Of a DNA stretch of 17,288 nt, positions 5,215-11,679 are shown piece by piece. Source of the DNA: an uncultured Eggerthellaceae bacterium (GTDB lineage: Bacteria; Actinomycetota; Coriobacteriia; Coriobacteriales; Eggerthellaceae); the NCBI GenBank assembly GCA_958454405.1, contig CAUEBO010000055.1, positions 1 to 17,288 on the forward strand, in the 5' to 3' direction. Both the position numbers and the translations under genes were made by a program. Every line of letters begins with the position of its first letter. Positions within the stretch are counted from its first letter, which is position 1. The notes beneath the pieces are model-generated. The model was not told the DNA's origin, did no database searches, and was given only the letters and a program-made list of their open reading frames with translations.

Positions 5215-7614
5215 CTATTCTCTCACTTCTTCGACGATCACGCCATGGCCGAAACCGGCCGTCAGGATGGCCTGCAATTCGTCGGGCGACTGCGCAGGCG
5301 CAGCGGCCGACGGCGCGGACGCAGCCGCATCGGCGGGGGCCGGCGAACGCCCGCCTGGATCGGGCGGCAGGCTGGCGCCCGCGCTCGACGAGGATTCCGG
5401 CGCCGCGGAAGGCCGCGGCGGTGAGCCTGCAGCTTCGCGGGCATCGGCCCGGGCGCCGGAAGGAGCCGGGGCCTCCCGGCCGCCCGGCGAAGCGACGGCG
5501 CCGTAGTCGTCGTAGGGCACGACCTCGTCGTCGTAGGGCGGCAGGTCGTATGCGTCGAGAGGCGTCGGATCGGGGTCGGGCGGCGCAGCCGGGGACGGAG
5601 CCGCGACGGGCGCGCTTGCGGGAGCCGACGCCGCGACGGGCGCAGGTGCGGCGGCCGCGCGGGCAGATGGGGCCGACGAGGGCGCAGTCGTCGTTGCGGC
5701 GGGAACCGCAGGCTGCGGCGAAGGAGCGGCCTGCACGGCGGGAGCGGAGGACGGCGCGGCGGCCGGAACTGCAACGGGCGCTGCAGGTGCCGCCGCAGCA
5801 GGCGCCGCAGGCGAAGCCGATCCGCTCTGCGCGTACGCGAACGGCAGCGCCGCTCCCGACGCCTGCACGAGAGCGGCCGACACGGCGTCCTGCACGTCGG
5901 GCTTCTGCACGGCTTTGTAAGCGAAGGCGTTCTCGGCGGGGAACTCTATCACGAACAGCGATTTCGCCTCGTCGTAGACAGCCTTCGTATTGAGGAACAG
6001 CACGCCGTACGCCGCCTTGTTCTTCTTGAGCGCGGCGAGCGCGGACTGCCATATGCGCTGCAGGGCCGCCGGGTTCTGCAGGCTGGCGGCGAGCTCTGCG
6101 GAAGGCGCCGTGGGCGCGGCCTGCGCGGCGGCAGGCTGGGATGGAGCAGGAGCGCTCGCCTGCTGCACCGGAGCGGCCGCAGGCTGCGCGGCCGCCTGCG
6201 GCGTGCGCGCGCTCGCCGCAGGTTGGCCCCCAGCGAAGGCCCCCGCCGCAGGTTGCTCTTGCCCACCCGCAGGTCCGCCAACGTCAGCGAGGCGCGCCCC
6301 GGTGCCCGAGGTCGTGGGGATGGCGGAGGCGCCGCGTGCTTCGGTACGCGAGCCTTCGTCAGCGGCCGCAGATCGGGTGCCGAGACGCGCCGCAGCGTCG
6401 GCAACTCCGCCGTTCGGCAGAACGGCGGCCTGAGCGTTCGGCAGAACGGCGGCCGTCACGTGCGCGACGGCGGAATGCCCGCTCTCAAGCGCTTCCACGC
6501 GCTCAGCCAGCGACTCCAGCGTCAGATCGGAATCGGGGCGGACCATGCGCGTGAGCGCGATCTCGAACGACAGGCGCGGGTTCGTGGACGTCTTCAACTC
6601 GGCGGACAAGTCGCCCAGCACCCCCAGCAGCCGCGCCAGCCGATCGGGCCCGAACAGCGGCAGCTCGCTGGCCAGTTCGCGGCGCTCGGTCTCCCCCACC
6701 TCGAGGGCGACGTCCGCGCCGGCCAGCGACATCACGTACATGTTGCGCATGTGCTCGGCCAAGTCGCGCGTGAACTGCGCCAGGTCGGCGCCCGTCTCCA
6801 CGTAGTCGGCCGTCCAGCGGAAGCACGCCGCCACGTCGCGCGTGCCGACGGCGCGCACGATCTCGGCCAGGTCGTTCGAATCGACGCCGCCCAGCAGCCG
6901 TTCGGCCACCTCCAGCGTCACCTTGCCCTCGCCGAACGCGATGAGCTGTTCGAGCGAGGTGAGCGCGTTGCGCATGCCGCCTTCCGCCCGATGCGCGATG
7001 AGGTCGAGCGCCTCGCCCTCGAATTCCACGTCTTCGGACACGCAGATGGCACCCAGGCGCGACACGATGGACTCCGCCGAGATGCGGCGGAAATCGAAGC
7101 GCTGGCAGCGCGAGTGGATGGTCTCGGGAACTTTCTGCGGATCGGTGGTGGCCAGGATGAACACCACGTGGCTCGGCGGCTCCTCAAGCGTTTTCAGCAG
7201 CGCGTTGAACGCCGCCGTGGACAGCATGTGGACCTCGTCGATGATGTAGACCTTGTAGCGTCCGCGCGTGGGAGCGAACTGCACGCGCCCGATGATCTCC
7301 TCGCGCACGTTCTCCACGCCGGTGCGGCTCGCCGCGTCAAGCTCGTAGACGTCGGGGTGCTCGCCGTTGGCGATCATCACGCAGTCGTCGCAGGTTCCGT
7401 CCGGCTCGGATGTGGGACCGTGTTCGCACAGAAGGGCTTTCGCCAGCAGGCGCGCGGTGGTGGTCTTGCCGGTGCCGCGCGGGCCCGTGAACAGGTAGGC
7501 GTGGCTTACCTTGTCCTGCTCGATTGCGTTCTTGATCGTGCGCTCGATATGCTCCTGGCCGACGACGTCTTCGAATATCTGCGGCCGGTATTTTCTGTAC
7601 AGTGCCTCTGCCAT
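5215..7614 (-). CDS. dnaX: DNA polymerase III clamp-loader subunit gamma/tau
   Basis: 799 residues, long for the family. The AAA+ core is clear: Walker A GPRGTGKT (44-51), Walker B VYIIDEVH (122-129), sensor 1 LATTD (154-158) and the SRC arginine-finger motif (168-170). Domain III runs to about residue 370. After it comes a 300+ residue Ala/Pro-rich tail interrupted by a conserved-looking tau-type segment near 515-590 (LQRIWQSALAALKKNKAAYGVLFLN) and an acidic patch DLPPYDDEVVPYDDYG. Oddities: the zinc-binding module has C63, C75 and C78, but the second expected Cys is Asp72. Residues about 387-468 are encoded by DNA matching an intergenic palindromic repeat (see findings). No A/T-rich slippery heptamer for programmed frameshifting was noticed. 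DnaX loads the beta clamp and, as tau, links polymerase to helicase. First gene of the dnaX-ybaB-recR unit. Confidence 0.97.
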   Translation of the reverse strand: MAEALYRKYRPQIFEDVVGQEHIERTIKNAIEQDKVSHAYLFTGPRGTGKTTTARLLAKALLCEHGPTSEPDGTCDDCVMIANGEHPDVYELDAASRTGVENVREEIIGRVQFAPTRGRYKVYIIDEVHMLSTAAFNALLKTLEEPPSHVVFILATTDPQKVPETIHSRCQRFDFRRISAESIVSRLGAICVSEDVEFEGEALDLIAHRAEGGMRNALTSLEQLIAFGEGKVTLEVAERLLGGVDSNDLAEIVRAVGTRDVAACFRWTADYVETGADLAQFTRDLAEHMRNMYVMSLAGADVALEVGETERRELASELPLFGPDRLARLLGVLGDLSAELKTSTNPRLSFEIALTRMVRPDSDLTLESLAERVEALESGHSAVAHVTAAVLPNAQAAVLPNGGVADAAARLGTRSAAADEGSRTEARGASAIPTTSGTGARLADVGGPAGGQEQPAAGAFAGGQPAASARTPQAAAQPAAAPVQQASAPAPSQPAAAQAAPTAPSAELAASLQNPAALQRIWQSALAALKKNKAAYGVLFLNTKAVYDEAKSLFVIEFPAENAFAYKAVQKPDVQDAVSAALVQASGAALPFAYAQSGSASPAAPAAAAPAAPVAVPAAAPSSAPAVQAAPSPQPAVPAATTTAPSSAPSARAAAAPAPVAASAPASAPVAAPSPAAPPDPDPTPLDAYDLPPYDDEVVPYDDYGAVASPGGREAPAPSGARADAREAAGSPPRPSAAPESSSSAGASLPPDPGGRSPAPADAAASAPSAAAPAQSPDELQAILTAGFGHGVIVEEVRE
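6211..6455 (+). repeat. Palindromic repeat family 2, copy B, inside the dnaX linker coding region
   Basis: On the plus strand this stretch runs parallel to 8442-8624. Shared blocks, in the same order: CCGCAGGTTG(GCC), CCCGCAGGTC, AAYGTCAGCGAG, GGTGCCSGAG, CTTCGGTACGCGAG, CGGTGCC/GGGTGCC, CGCAGCGTCG, then a hairpin built on GGCAGAAC. The flanking arms around 6291-6312 and 6372-6392 pair imperfectly. A 20-bp unit is repeated with a 24-bp period at 6411-6430 and 6435-6454, giving the peptide AVLPNAQAAVLPNG. CCGCAGGTTG is also present twice (6217-6226 and 6246-6255). The reading frame of dnaX (opposite strand) remains open throughout. Confidence 0.7.
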
Positions 7615-7663
7615 CGTATGAGCTCGCTATCTCGGGTCGCTTTCGTACCTTCACATGATACCG

Positions 7664-7685
7664 CCTCGCGCGGCCGCGCGCGAGG
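7664..7685. terminator. GC hairpin between dedA and dnaX
   Basis: CCTCGCGCG (7664-7672) and CGCGCGAGG (7677-7685) form a perfect 9-bp stem with a GCCG loop in the 79-bp gap between the dedA stop and the dnaX start. There is no T run on either side, so it may be a weak terminator, an attenuating structure or an mRNA-stability element. Whether dnaX is co-transcribed with dedA or has its own promoter cannot be told. Confidence 0.4.
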
Positions 7686-7693
7686 AGCGTGCG

Positions 7694-8428
7694 CTACTCG
7701 GCGTCGGTGTTCGCTTTCGCGTGCGCGCCGCGCTTCTCGGCGGGAAGCTCCGCATCCTCGTCCGAGCCGGCGCGCTTGTTCTTGCGCGCGCTCATGGCGG
7801 CCTTGATCGCGCCGATGAACGCCGGCGCAACGGAAACGGCCACGATGCCCAGCACGATGATCTCGAAGTGGTCCTGCACGAACGGGATGCCGCCGAAGAA
7901 GTAGCCCACCAGCACGAACAGGCTCACCCACGAAATGCCGCCGATGCAGTTGAACAGCGTGAACTTGCCAAAGTTCATATGGCCCGTGCCGGCGATGAAC
8001 GGAGCGAACGTGCGGAAGAACGGCATGAAGCGCGTGATGACGATGGTGAGCCCGCCGTACTTCGCGAAGAAATGGTCGAGCTTCGCCATGCGCTCGGGCG
8101 TGAGCGCCTTCACCTTGCCGGAGTCGATGATGCGCGCGCCGAAGAACCGCGCGATCCAGTAGTTCGACGTGTTGCCGAGTATGGCCGCCACGTAGAAGAC
8201 GATGAGCGTGGCCCATACGTTCAGCCCGCCTCCGTCAGCCGAGAACACGCCTGCCGCGAACAGCAGCGAATCGCCCGGCAAAAACGGGAAGAACACAAGG
8301 CCCGTCTCCACGAACACGATGAGGAACAGCGGCGAGTACACCCAGAGAGGGCCCAGCGCGATAATCCAGCCGGCAATCGCCCCGCGCGGATCGCTGAGCA
8401 GATTGACGAAGAAGTTGATGATGTCCAT
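7694..8428 (-). CDS. DedA family membrane protein
   Basis: 244 residues with several hydrophobic segments. DedA/SNARE-associated (VTT domain) hallmarks are visible: VFVETGLVFFPFLPGDSLLFAAG near residues 35-57, with the conserved Glu and PGD, and ITRFMPFFRTFAPFIAGTGHM near 115-135, with the conserved Arg residues. A C-terminal Lys/Arg/Glu-rich cytoplasmic tail follows (KAAMSARKNKRAGSDEDAEL). DedA proteins are inner-membrane proteins linked to lipid flipping/undecaprenyl-phosphate recycling, envelope integrity and membrane potential; which role applies here is unknown. The start at 8428 is preceded by GAGGGGCG. It sits upstream of dnaX on the same strand and downstream of ffs, separated from ffs by a palindromic repeat. 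Confidence 0.93.
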   Translation of the reverse strand: MDIINFFVNLLSDPRGAIAGWIIALGPLWVYSPLFLIVFVETGLVFFPFLPGDSLLFAAGVFSADGGGLNVWATLIVFYVAAILGNTSNYWIARFFGARIIDSGKVKALTPERMAKLDHFFAKYGGLTIVITRFMPFFRTFAPFIAGTGHMNFGKFTLFNCIGGISWVSLFVLVGYFFGGIPFVQDHFEIIVLGIVAVSVAPAFIGAIKAAMSARKNKRAGSDEDAELPAEKRGAHAKANTDAE

Positions 8429-8441
8429 ACGCGCCCCTCGA

Positions 8442-8624
8442 ATACCGCAGGTTGGCCGCCCGCAGGTCTGGCAATGTCAGCGAGAAGGGCCGTGGTGCCG
8501 GAGATTGCCCCGCCGCGCGGCCGAGCGTACTTCGGTACGCGAGGGTAAGCGCACAAGGGGCAAGATTCGGTGCCACGGCCCTTCGCAGCGTCGAGCTGTT
8601 CTGCCGGCCGTAGGCCGACAGAAC
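8442..8624 (+). repeat. Palindromic repeat family 2, copy A, between dedA and ffs
   Basis: A nested palindrome. Outer arms GAAGGGCCGTGGTGCC (about 8484-8499) and GGTGCCACGGCCCTTC (about 8569-8584) pair over most of their length. A perfect central hairpin GCGTAC-TTCG-GTACGC lies at 8525-8540. A second hairpin (12-bp stem, GTA loop, one mismatch/wobble) lies at 8598-8624. The element matches, block by block, the stretch at 6211-6455 inside dnaX. It occupies nearly the whole gap between dedA and ffs. The second hairpin begins right after the ffs 3' end and may act as its terminator, though without a T run. Confidence 0.7.
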
Positions 8625-8627
8625 AAA

Positions 8628-8734
8628 GTATCCCGGATAGGCAGGGGCGCTCGCCAGCGGTCCCTTATGGCTGCTTCCTTCCGGACCTGACCAGGTTCGG
8701 AACATGGCGCCGCCCCGGCCCATCCGAGATACTC
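8628..8734 (-). ncRNA. ffs: Signal recognition particle RNA, small bacterial (4.5S) type
   Basis: The minus strand contains the near-invariant SRP domain IV core, CAGGTCAGGTCCGGAAGG followed by AAGCAGCC, around 8669-8697, which is the GGAA-tetraloop hairpin bound by Ffh. The ends pair: GTATCTCGGATGG near 8732 with CTATCCGGGATAC near 8628, closing a hairpin RNA of about 107 nt. This is the Alu-less form. The ends are placed from this pairing and may be off by a few bases. Upstream on the minus strand, TCGACC (8780-8775), 17 bp, TATACT (8757-8752) is a plausible promoter, which would imply a short 5' leader to be processed. Confidence 0.93.
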
Positions 8735-8751
8735 CAAACGACAACCGTTTC

Positions 8752-8780
8752 AGTATAAGGGAAGCGTAAAAACCGGTCGA
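8752..8780 (-). promoter_or_regulatory. Probable promoter of ffs
   Basis: Minus strand TCGACC at 8780-8775, 17-bp spacer, TATACT at 8757-8752. Expected transcription start is near 8745, about 11 nt before the predicted mature SRP RNA end. Confidence 0.5.
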
Positions 8781-8929
8781 ACCCCAGCGCCCTGAAGCAA
8801 CCAAAAGCACACAGACCCATGACGCGCCGTTACCGTGGTCTTGTTAAGCGTCGAAAGAACGAATGCGATGGAAGCGACCGGGCAAATCAAGCGTCGGCCC
8901 GCAGCGGAGCAACGCTATGGTAAACCGCT

Positions 8930-9076
8930 GATGACCGAAAACGCGGTCGAGTGTGCGGTTTTTGCGGCCGAGGGACGCCCCATGCGGGCCTCGGCCGTGC
9001 ATAATGCCTGTTCGCGAAATTCGCTCGCCCGATTTTGCGCTCGGCGATTGCGCATTCGACCGTGTTTTTTGTCCAT
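8930..9076 (-). repeat. Inverted-repeat element, copy 2 (about 147 bp, diverged arms)
   Basis: The left arm GAAAACGCGGTCGAGTGTGC (8937-8956) pairs imperfectly with the right arm GCGCATTCGACCGTGTTTTT (about 9050-9069). Read on the minus strand, the element aligns along its whole length with copy 1 at 3953-4115, including the shared centre CAGGCATTATGC (here as GCATAATGCCTG, 8999-9010). It lies in the 440-bp gene-free gap between ffs and the trp promoter. Small open frames across both copies give similar peptides only because the DNA is related. Confidence 0.8.
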
Positions 9077-9139
9077 CTGCCAGCCAGCGCAGAAAAAGAG
9101 CGGGCAGAAAACGAGCTTGCGAAGAAAGCTCGGGCAGCC

Positions 9140-9169
9140 TTGCCAATCCAGCGAGAATGTGCGTATACT
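9140..9169 (+). promoter_or_regulatory. Promoter of the trp operon
   Basis: TTGCCA at 9140-9145, an 18-bp spacer, and TATACT at 9164-9169. Transcription would begin near 9176, just ahead of the base of T-box stem I (from about 9202). Confidence 0.7.
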
Positions 9170-9175
9170 AGGCCC

Positions 9176-9410
9176 GCACGACCGAAACCGTTGAAGTGGA
9201 AGTAACGTCTGCGGTGCACGCACAGAGAGCCCGGGAAGCTGAGAGCCGGACCGAACGCAAGCAGGCAAATGGCCCACCGAGGGCGCGGGGAACAGCCGAG
9301 AGGCCCAGTATTCCGCGACGCGAGCGCACGTTACGCGCAGGGGTATGCTGGTACTCCGCAAAGGGCACGGCGTTTTGCCGTGAATCAAGGTGGCACCGCG
9401 AGCTTGCTGC
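9176..9410 (+). promoter_or_regulatory. T-box leader (tRNA-sensing riboswitch) of the trp operon
   Basis: The T-box core AAGGTGGCACCGCG (9387-9400) matches the family consensus AAnnTGGnACCGCG. The base of stem I pairs GTAACG (9202-9207) with CGTTAC (about 9328-9333). The AGAGAG box (9223-9228) and a GCTGAGAG (GNTG-type) box lie inside it. Stem III is CACGGC-GTTTT-GCCGTG, ending just before the T-box. The antiterminator bulge TGGC would pair with a tRNA 3' end having G73, which fits tRNA-Trp. Family knowledge: uncharged tRNA stabilises the antiterminator and turns transcription on. The specifier codon is not obvious: a TGG exists at 9270-9272, but it does not sit where I would expect the specifier loop, ahead of the AGTA at 9307-9310. 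Confidence 0.92.
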
Positions 9411-9452
9411 AAGCCCGTCCTTGACTGGAAACCAAGTCGAGGGCGGGCTTTT
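9411..9452 (+). terminator. T-box-controlled intrinsic terminator
   Basis: AAGCCCGTCCTTGACT (9411-9426) pairs over 16 positions (two G-U wobbles) with AGTCGAGGGCGGGCTT (9435-9450), followed by TT and CC. The 5' side of the stem overlaps the segment expected to take part in the competing antiterminator. This is the normal off-switch of a transcriptional T-box. Confidence 0.92.
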
Positions 9453-9485
9453 CCTTTGCCCGCCTCCGGGACAGGAGGCTTGCGC

Positions 9486-9749
9486 ATGCGCTATCCATCA
9501 CTCGACGAAGCGAAACGGCTCGCCGCTTCCGGCGGCCGTCGCCGCGCCCCCCTGGCGCGCGGGCTTCTGGCCGACATCCGCACGCCCATCGAGGCGCTGA
9601 CGGCGGCAGCCCGCGCATCGCAGCCCGCGTTCGGGGCGCAGTTCCACCCCGAGTCCATCCTCGTGCGCGAGGGCGCCGCCATGGTGCGCGCCCTCCTGGC
9701 GCTTTCAACACGATCAAACGCATCTGACGCGAAAGGAAGCACGGCATGA
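9486..9749 (+). pseudogene. trpE-trpG in-frame remnant (TrpE N-terminus joined to TrpG C-terminus, 87 codons)
   Basis: An open frame begins at ATG 9486 with a perfect AGGAGG 7 nt upstream, directly after the T-box terminator, where the first trp gene should be. Its first 40 or so residues (YPSLDEAKRLAASGG... LLADIRTPIEAL) read like the start of anthranilate synthase component I. Residues from about 48 (FGAQFHPESIL, then REGAAMVRALLAL) are the C-terminal end of the glutamine amidotransferase component, including the His-x-Glu pair of its catalytic triad. Everything between is missing: the chorismate-binding domain of TrpE and the Cys nucleophile of TrpG, several hundred codons. The stop TGA overlaps the trpD ATG (ATGA at 9746). 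Such a protein cannot be an anthranilate synthase. GCAGCCCGCG occurs twice at the junction (9606-9615, 9620-9629). A real deletion and an assembly collapse cannot be told apart here. Confidence 0.85.
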
Positions 9750-10900
9750 TACAGGAAGCCATATTCAAGCTGGTGGACAAGCAGGACCTCACGTTCGACG
9801 AGGCGTACGCCGTCATCAACGAGGTCATGAGCGGCCAGACCACCGAAGTTCAGACCGCGGCGTTTTTGGCGGCGCTGTCCACGAAGAGCACCAAGGCCGA
9901 GACGATCGAGGAGATAGCGGGCTGCGCCGAGGGCATGCGGGCGCACGCCACGAAGGTGGACTACCCGCACCCGGTGCTGGAGATCGTGGGCACGGGCGGC
10001 GACCGTGCGGGCAGCTTCAACATCTCCACGACCGCGGCGTTCGTCATCGCAGCCGGCGGCGTGAAGGTGGCCAAGCACGGCAACCGCGCGGCCTCGAGCA
10101 AGTGCGGCACAGCCGACTGCCAGGAGGCGCTCGGCGCGAACATCCACCAGGATCCGGCGCTCGCCTGCCGCCTGTTGGACCAGGTTGGCATGTGCTTCTT
10201 CTTCGCGCAGGGCTACCATTCCGCCATGAAGTACGTCGGACCCATCCGCAAGGAGCTGGGCATCCGCACGGTGTTCAACATCCTCGGCCCGCTGACGAAC
10301 CCGGCCAGCCCCCGCTACATGGTGCTGGGCGTGTACGACGGGCTGCTGGTGGAGCCGCTTGCGCGCGTGCTGGCCAGCCTCGGCGTGAGCGACGGCATGG
10401 TGGTGTTCGGCCAGGACGTGCTCGACGAGCTGTCGTGCGCCTGCCCCACGAACGTCTGCGAATTCCACGGGCAGGACTTCCGCTCCTACACGGTGGCTCC
10501 CGAGGACTTCGGCATGGAGCGCTGCACGAAACAGGACCTGGAAGGGGGCGCGCCCGAGGAGAACGCCCGGATCACCCGCGCCATCCTGAGAGGCGACGAC
10601 CGCGGCTGCCGGCGCGACACCGTGCTGCTGAACGCGGGCGCCGGCCTGTACGTGGCGGGCGCGGCGCCATCGCTCGCCGAGGGTGTGGCTCTGGCGGCGG
10701 AGCTCATCGACAGCGGGAAGGCGCTCGCGACGATGGAGGCGTACGTTGCGGAAAGCAACGAAGCGGCGTCCGGAAACGCAACCGATGCCGCACGCGCAGG
10801 ATCCGCCGCGAACGCAGGAGCAGTCGACGTCGAGGCGCGTGCGAACGGCAAGACGGCATGCGAGGGCGGCTCGGACGCCGAAGGAAAGGAGCGCGCATGA
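9746..10900 (+). CDS. trpD: Anthranilate phosphoribosyltransferase
   Basis: 384 residues. The family signature GTGGDRAGSFNIST lies near residues 82-95, then KHGNRAASSKCGTADCQEALG, and KYVGPIRKELGIRTVFNILGPLTNP binds anthranilate/PRPP. The enzyme joins anthranilate to PRPP, the second dedicated step of tryptophan synthesis. The catalytic core ends around residue 335. A 45-50 residue Ala/Gly/Glu-rich tail (from SNEAASGNATDAARAG onward) is not part of the usual enzyme. It starts in an ATGA overlap with the trpEG remnant, with AAAGGAAG upstream, and ends in an ATGA overlap with trpC, so translation is coupled on both sides. Substitutions such as DELSCACPTNVCE for the more usual DEISTTGPT type are noted but not obviously inactivating. 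Confidence 0.96.
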   Translation: MIQEAIFKLVDKQDLTFDEAYAVINEVMSGQTTEVQTAAFLAALSTKSTKAETIEEIAGCAEGMRAHATKVDYPHPVLEIVGTGGDRAGSFNISTTAAFVIAAGGVKVAKHGNRAASSKCGTADCQEALGANIHQDPALACRLLDQVGMCFFFAQGYHSAMKYVGPIRKELGIRTVFNILGPLTNPASPRYMVLGVYDGLLVEPLARVLASLGVSDGMVVFGQDVLDELSCACPTNVCEFHGQDFRSYTVAPEDFGMERCTKQDLEGGAPEENARITRAILRGDDRGCRRDTVLLNAGAGLYVAGAAPSLAEGVALAAELIDSGKALATMEAYVAESNEAASGNATDAARAGSAANAGAVDVEARANGKTACEGGSDAEGKERA

Positions 10901-11679
10901 TCCTGGACGAGCTGGCGAACCACGCGCGTGAGCGTGTCGCACGCGCGCAAGAAGCACATCCTTTGGAGGAGATCGCCGAACGGGCCCGCGCCCTGCCGAC
11001 GGCAGGCCGGGCGTTCGAGGCGGCGCTGGGCCGTCCCGGCCTCTCGTTCATCTGCGAAGTGAAGAGGGCCTCGCCTTCCAAAGGCATCATCGCCGAAGAC
11101 TTCCCCTACCTCGACATCGCACGCGCCTACGACGAGGCCGGCGCGGACTGCCTCTCGGTGCTCACCGAGCCGAAGTGGTTCCTGGGAAGCGACGCCGTGT
11201 TCGCCGAGATCCGCGCCGAGACGGCGCGCCCCATGATCCGCAAGGACTTCACGGTGGACGCCTACCAGATCTACGAGGCCAAGCTGCTCGGCGCCGATGC
11301 CGTGCTGCTCATCTGCGCGCTGCTGGACGCGCCGACGCTGGCCGGCTGTCTGGAACTCTGCGACGAGCTGGGGCTGTCGGCCCTCGTGGAGGCGCACGAC
11401 GAACGCGAGGCGGCGCAGGCGGCGGCAGCGGGGGCGCGGCTGATCGGCGTGAACAACCGCAACCTCAGGGACTTCACGGTGGACACCTCCACCGCCGAGC
11501 GGCTGCGCGGCGCCGTGCCCCCCGAAGCGCTGTTCGTGGCCGAGTCGGGCATCGCCTCGCTCGACGACGTGCGGGCCGCCGCGCGCTTCGGAGCCGACGC
11601 CGTGCTCGTAGGCGAGTTCCTCATGCGCGCGCCCGACAAAGGAGCGCTGCTGGCGCAGATGAAGGAGGCGGCGCGATGA
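10897..11679 (+). CDS. trpC: Indole-3-glycerol phosphate synthase
   Basis: 260 residues, standard length, starting MILDELANHARERV at the ATGA overlap with trpD, with AAAGGAG upstream. TIM-barrel motifs in order: FICEVKRASPSKG (catalytic Lys, about 50-62), SVLTEPKWFLGS, MIRKDFTVDAYQIYEAKLLGADAVLLI, LVEAHDEREA, IGVNNRNLRDF, VAESGIASLDDV and GADAVLVGEFLM. It closes the indole ring of CdRP to give indole-3-glycerol phosphate. All catalytic motifs look intact. It ends in an ATGA overlap with trpF. Monofunctional here: trpF is a separate frame, unlike the enterobacterial TrpC-TrpF fusion. Confidence 0.97.
   Translation: MILDELANHARERVARAQEAHPLEEIAERARALPTAGRAFEAALGRPGLSFICEVKRASPSKGIIAEDFPYLDIARAYDEAGADCLSVLTEPKWFLGSDAVFAEIRAETARPMIRKDFTVDAYQIYEAKLLGADAVLLICALLDAPTLAGCLELCDELGLSALVEAHDEREAAQAAAAGARLIGVNNRNLRDFTVDTSTAERLRGAVPPEALFVAESGIASLDDVRAAARFGADAVLVGEFLMRAPDKGALLAQMKEAAR

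Noticed and set aside
6000..6040. AAGAAGAACAAG-type stretch in dnaX (minus strand) as a programmed frameshift site
   Set aside because: Not an X XXY YYZ slippery heptamer of the A AAA AAG kind, and no supporting stem or nearby stop was evident.
6411..6454. Short tandem repeat considered as a possible CRISPR or VNTR array
   Set aside because: Only two copies of a 20-bp unit with a 4-bp spacer, inside dnaX and in frame. Not a CRISPR; kept as part of the repeat element.
9100..9140. Small hairpin (CGAGCTT/AAGCTCG) upstream of the trp promoter as a terminator
   Set aside because: Only 7 bp, no T run, and no gene ends just before it.
8835..9194. Small frames on both strands across 8835-9219, and similar peptides around 3980-4100 (VECAVF ... 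HNA ... IRPCFLS)
   Set aside because: The peptide similarity is explained by the two copies of the inverted-repeat DNA; there is no independent evidence of translation.
9491..10957. A 488-codon frame on the minus strand opposite trpD
   Set aside because: Low-complexity His/Arg/Val-rich translation with no ribosome binding site logic; a shadow of trpD.
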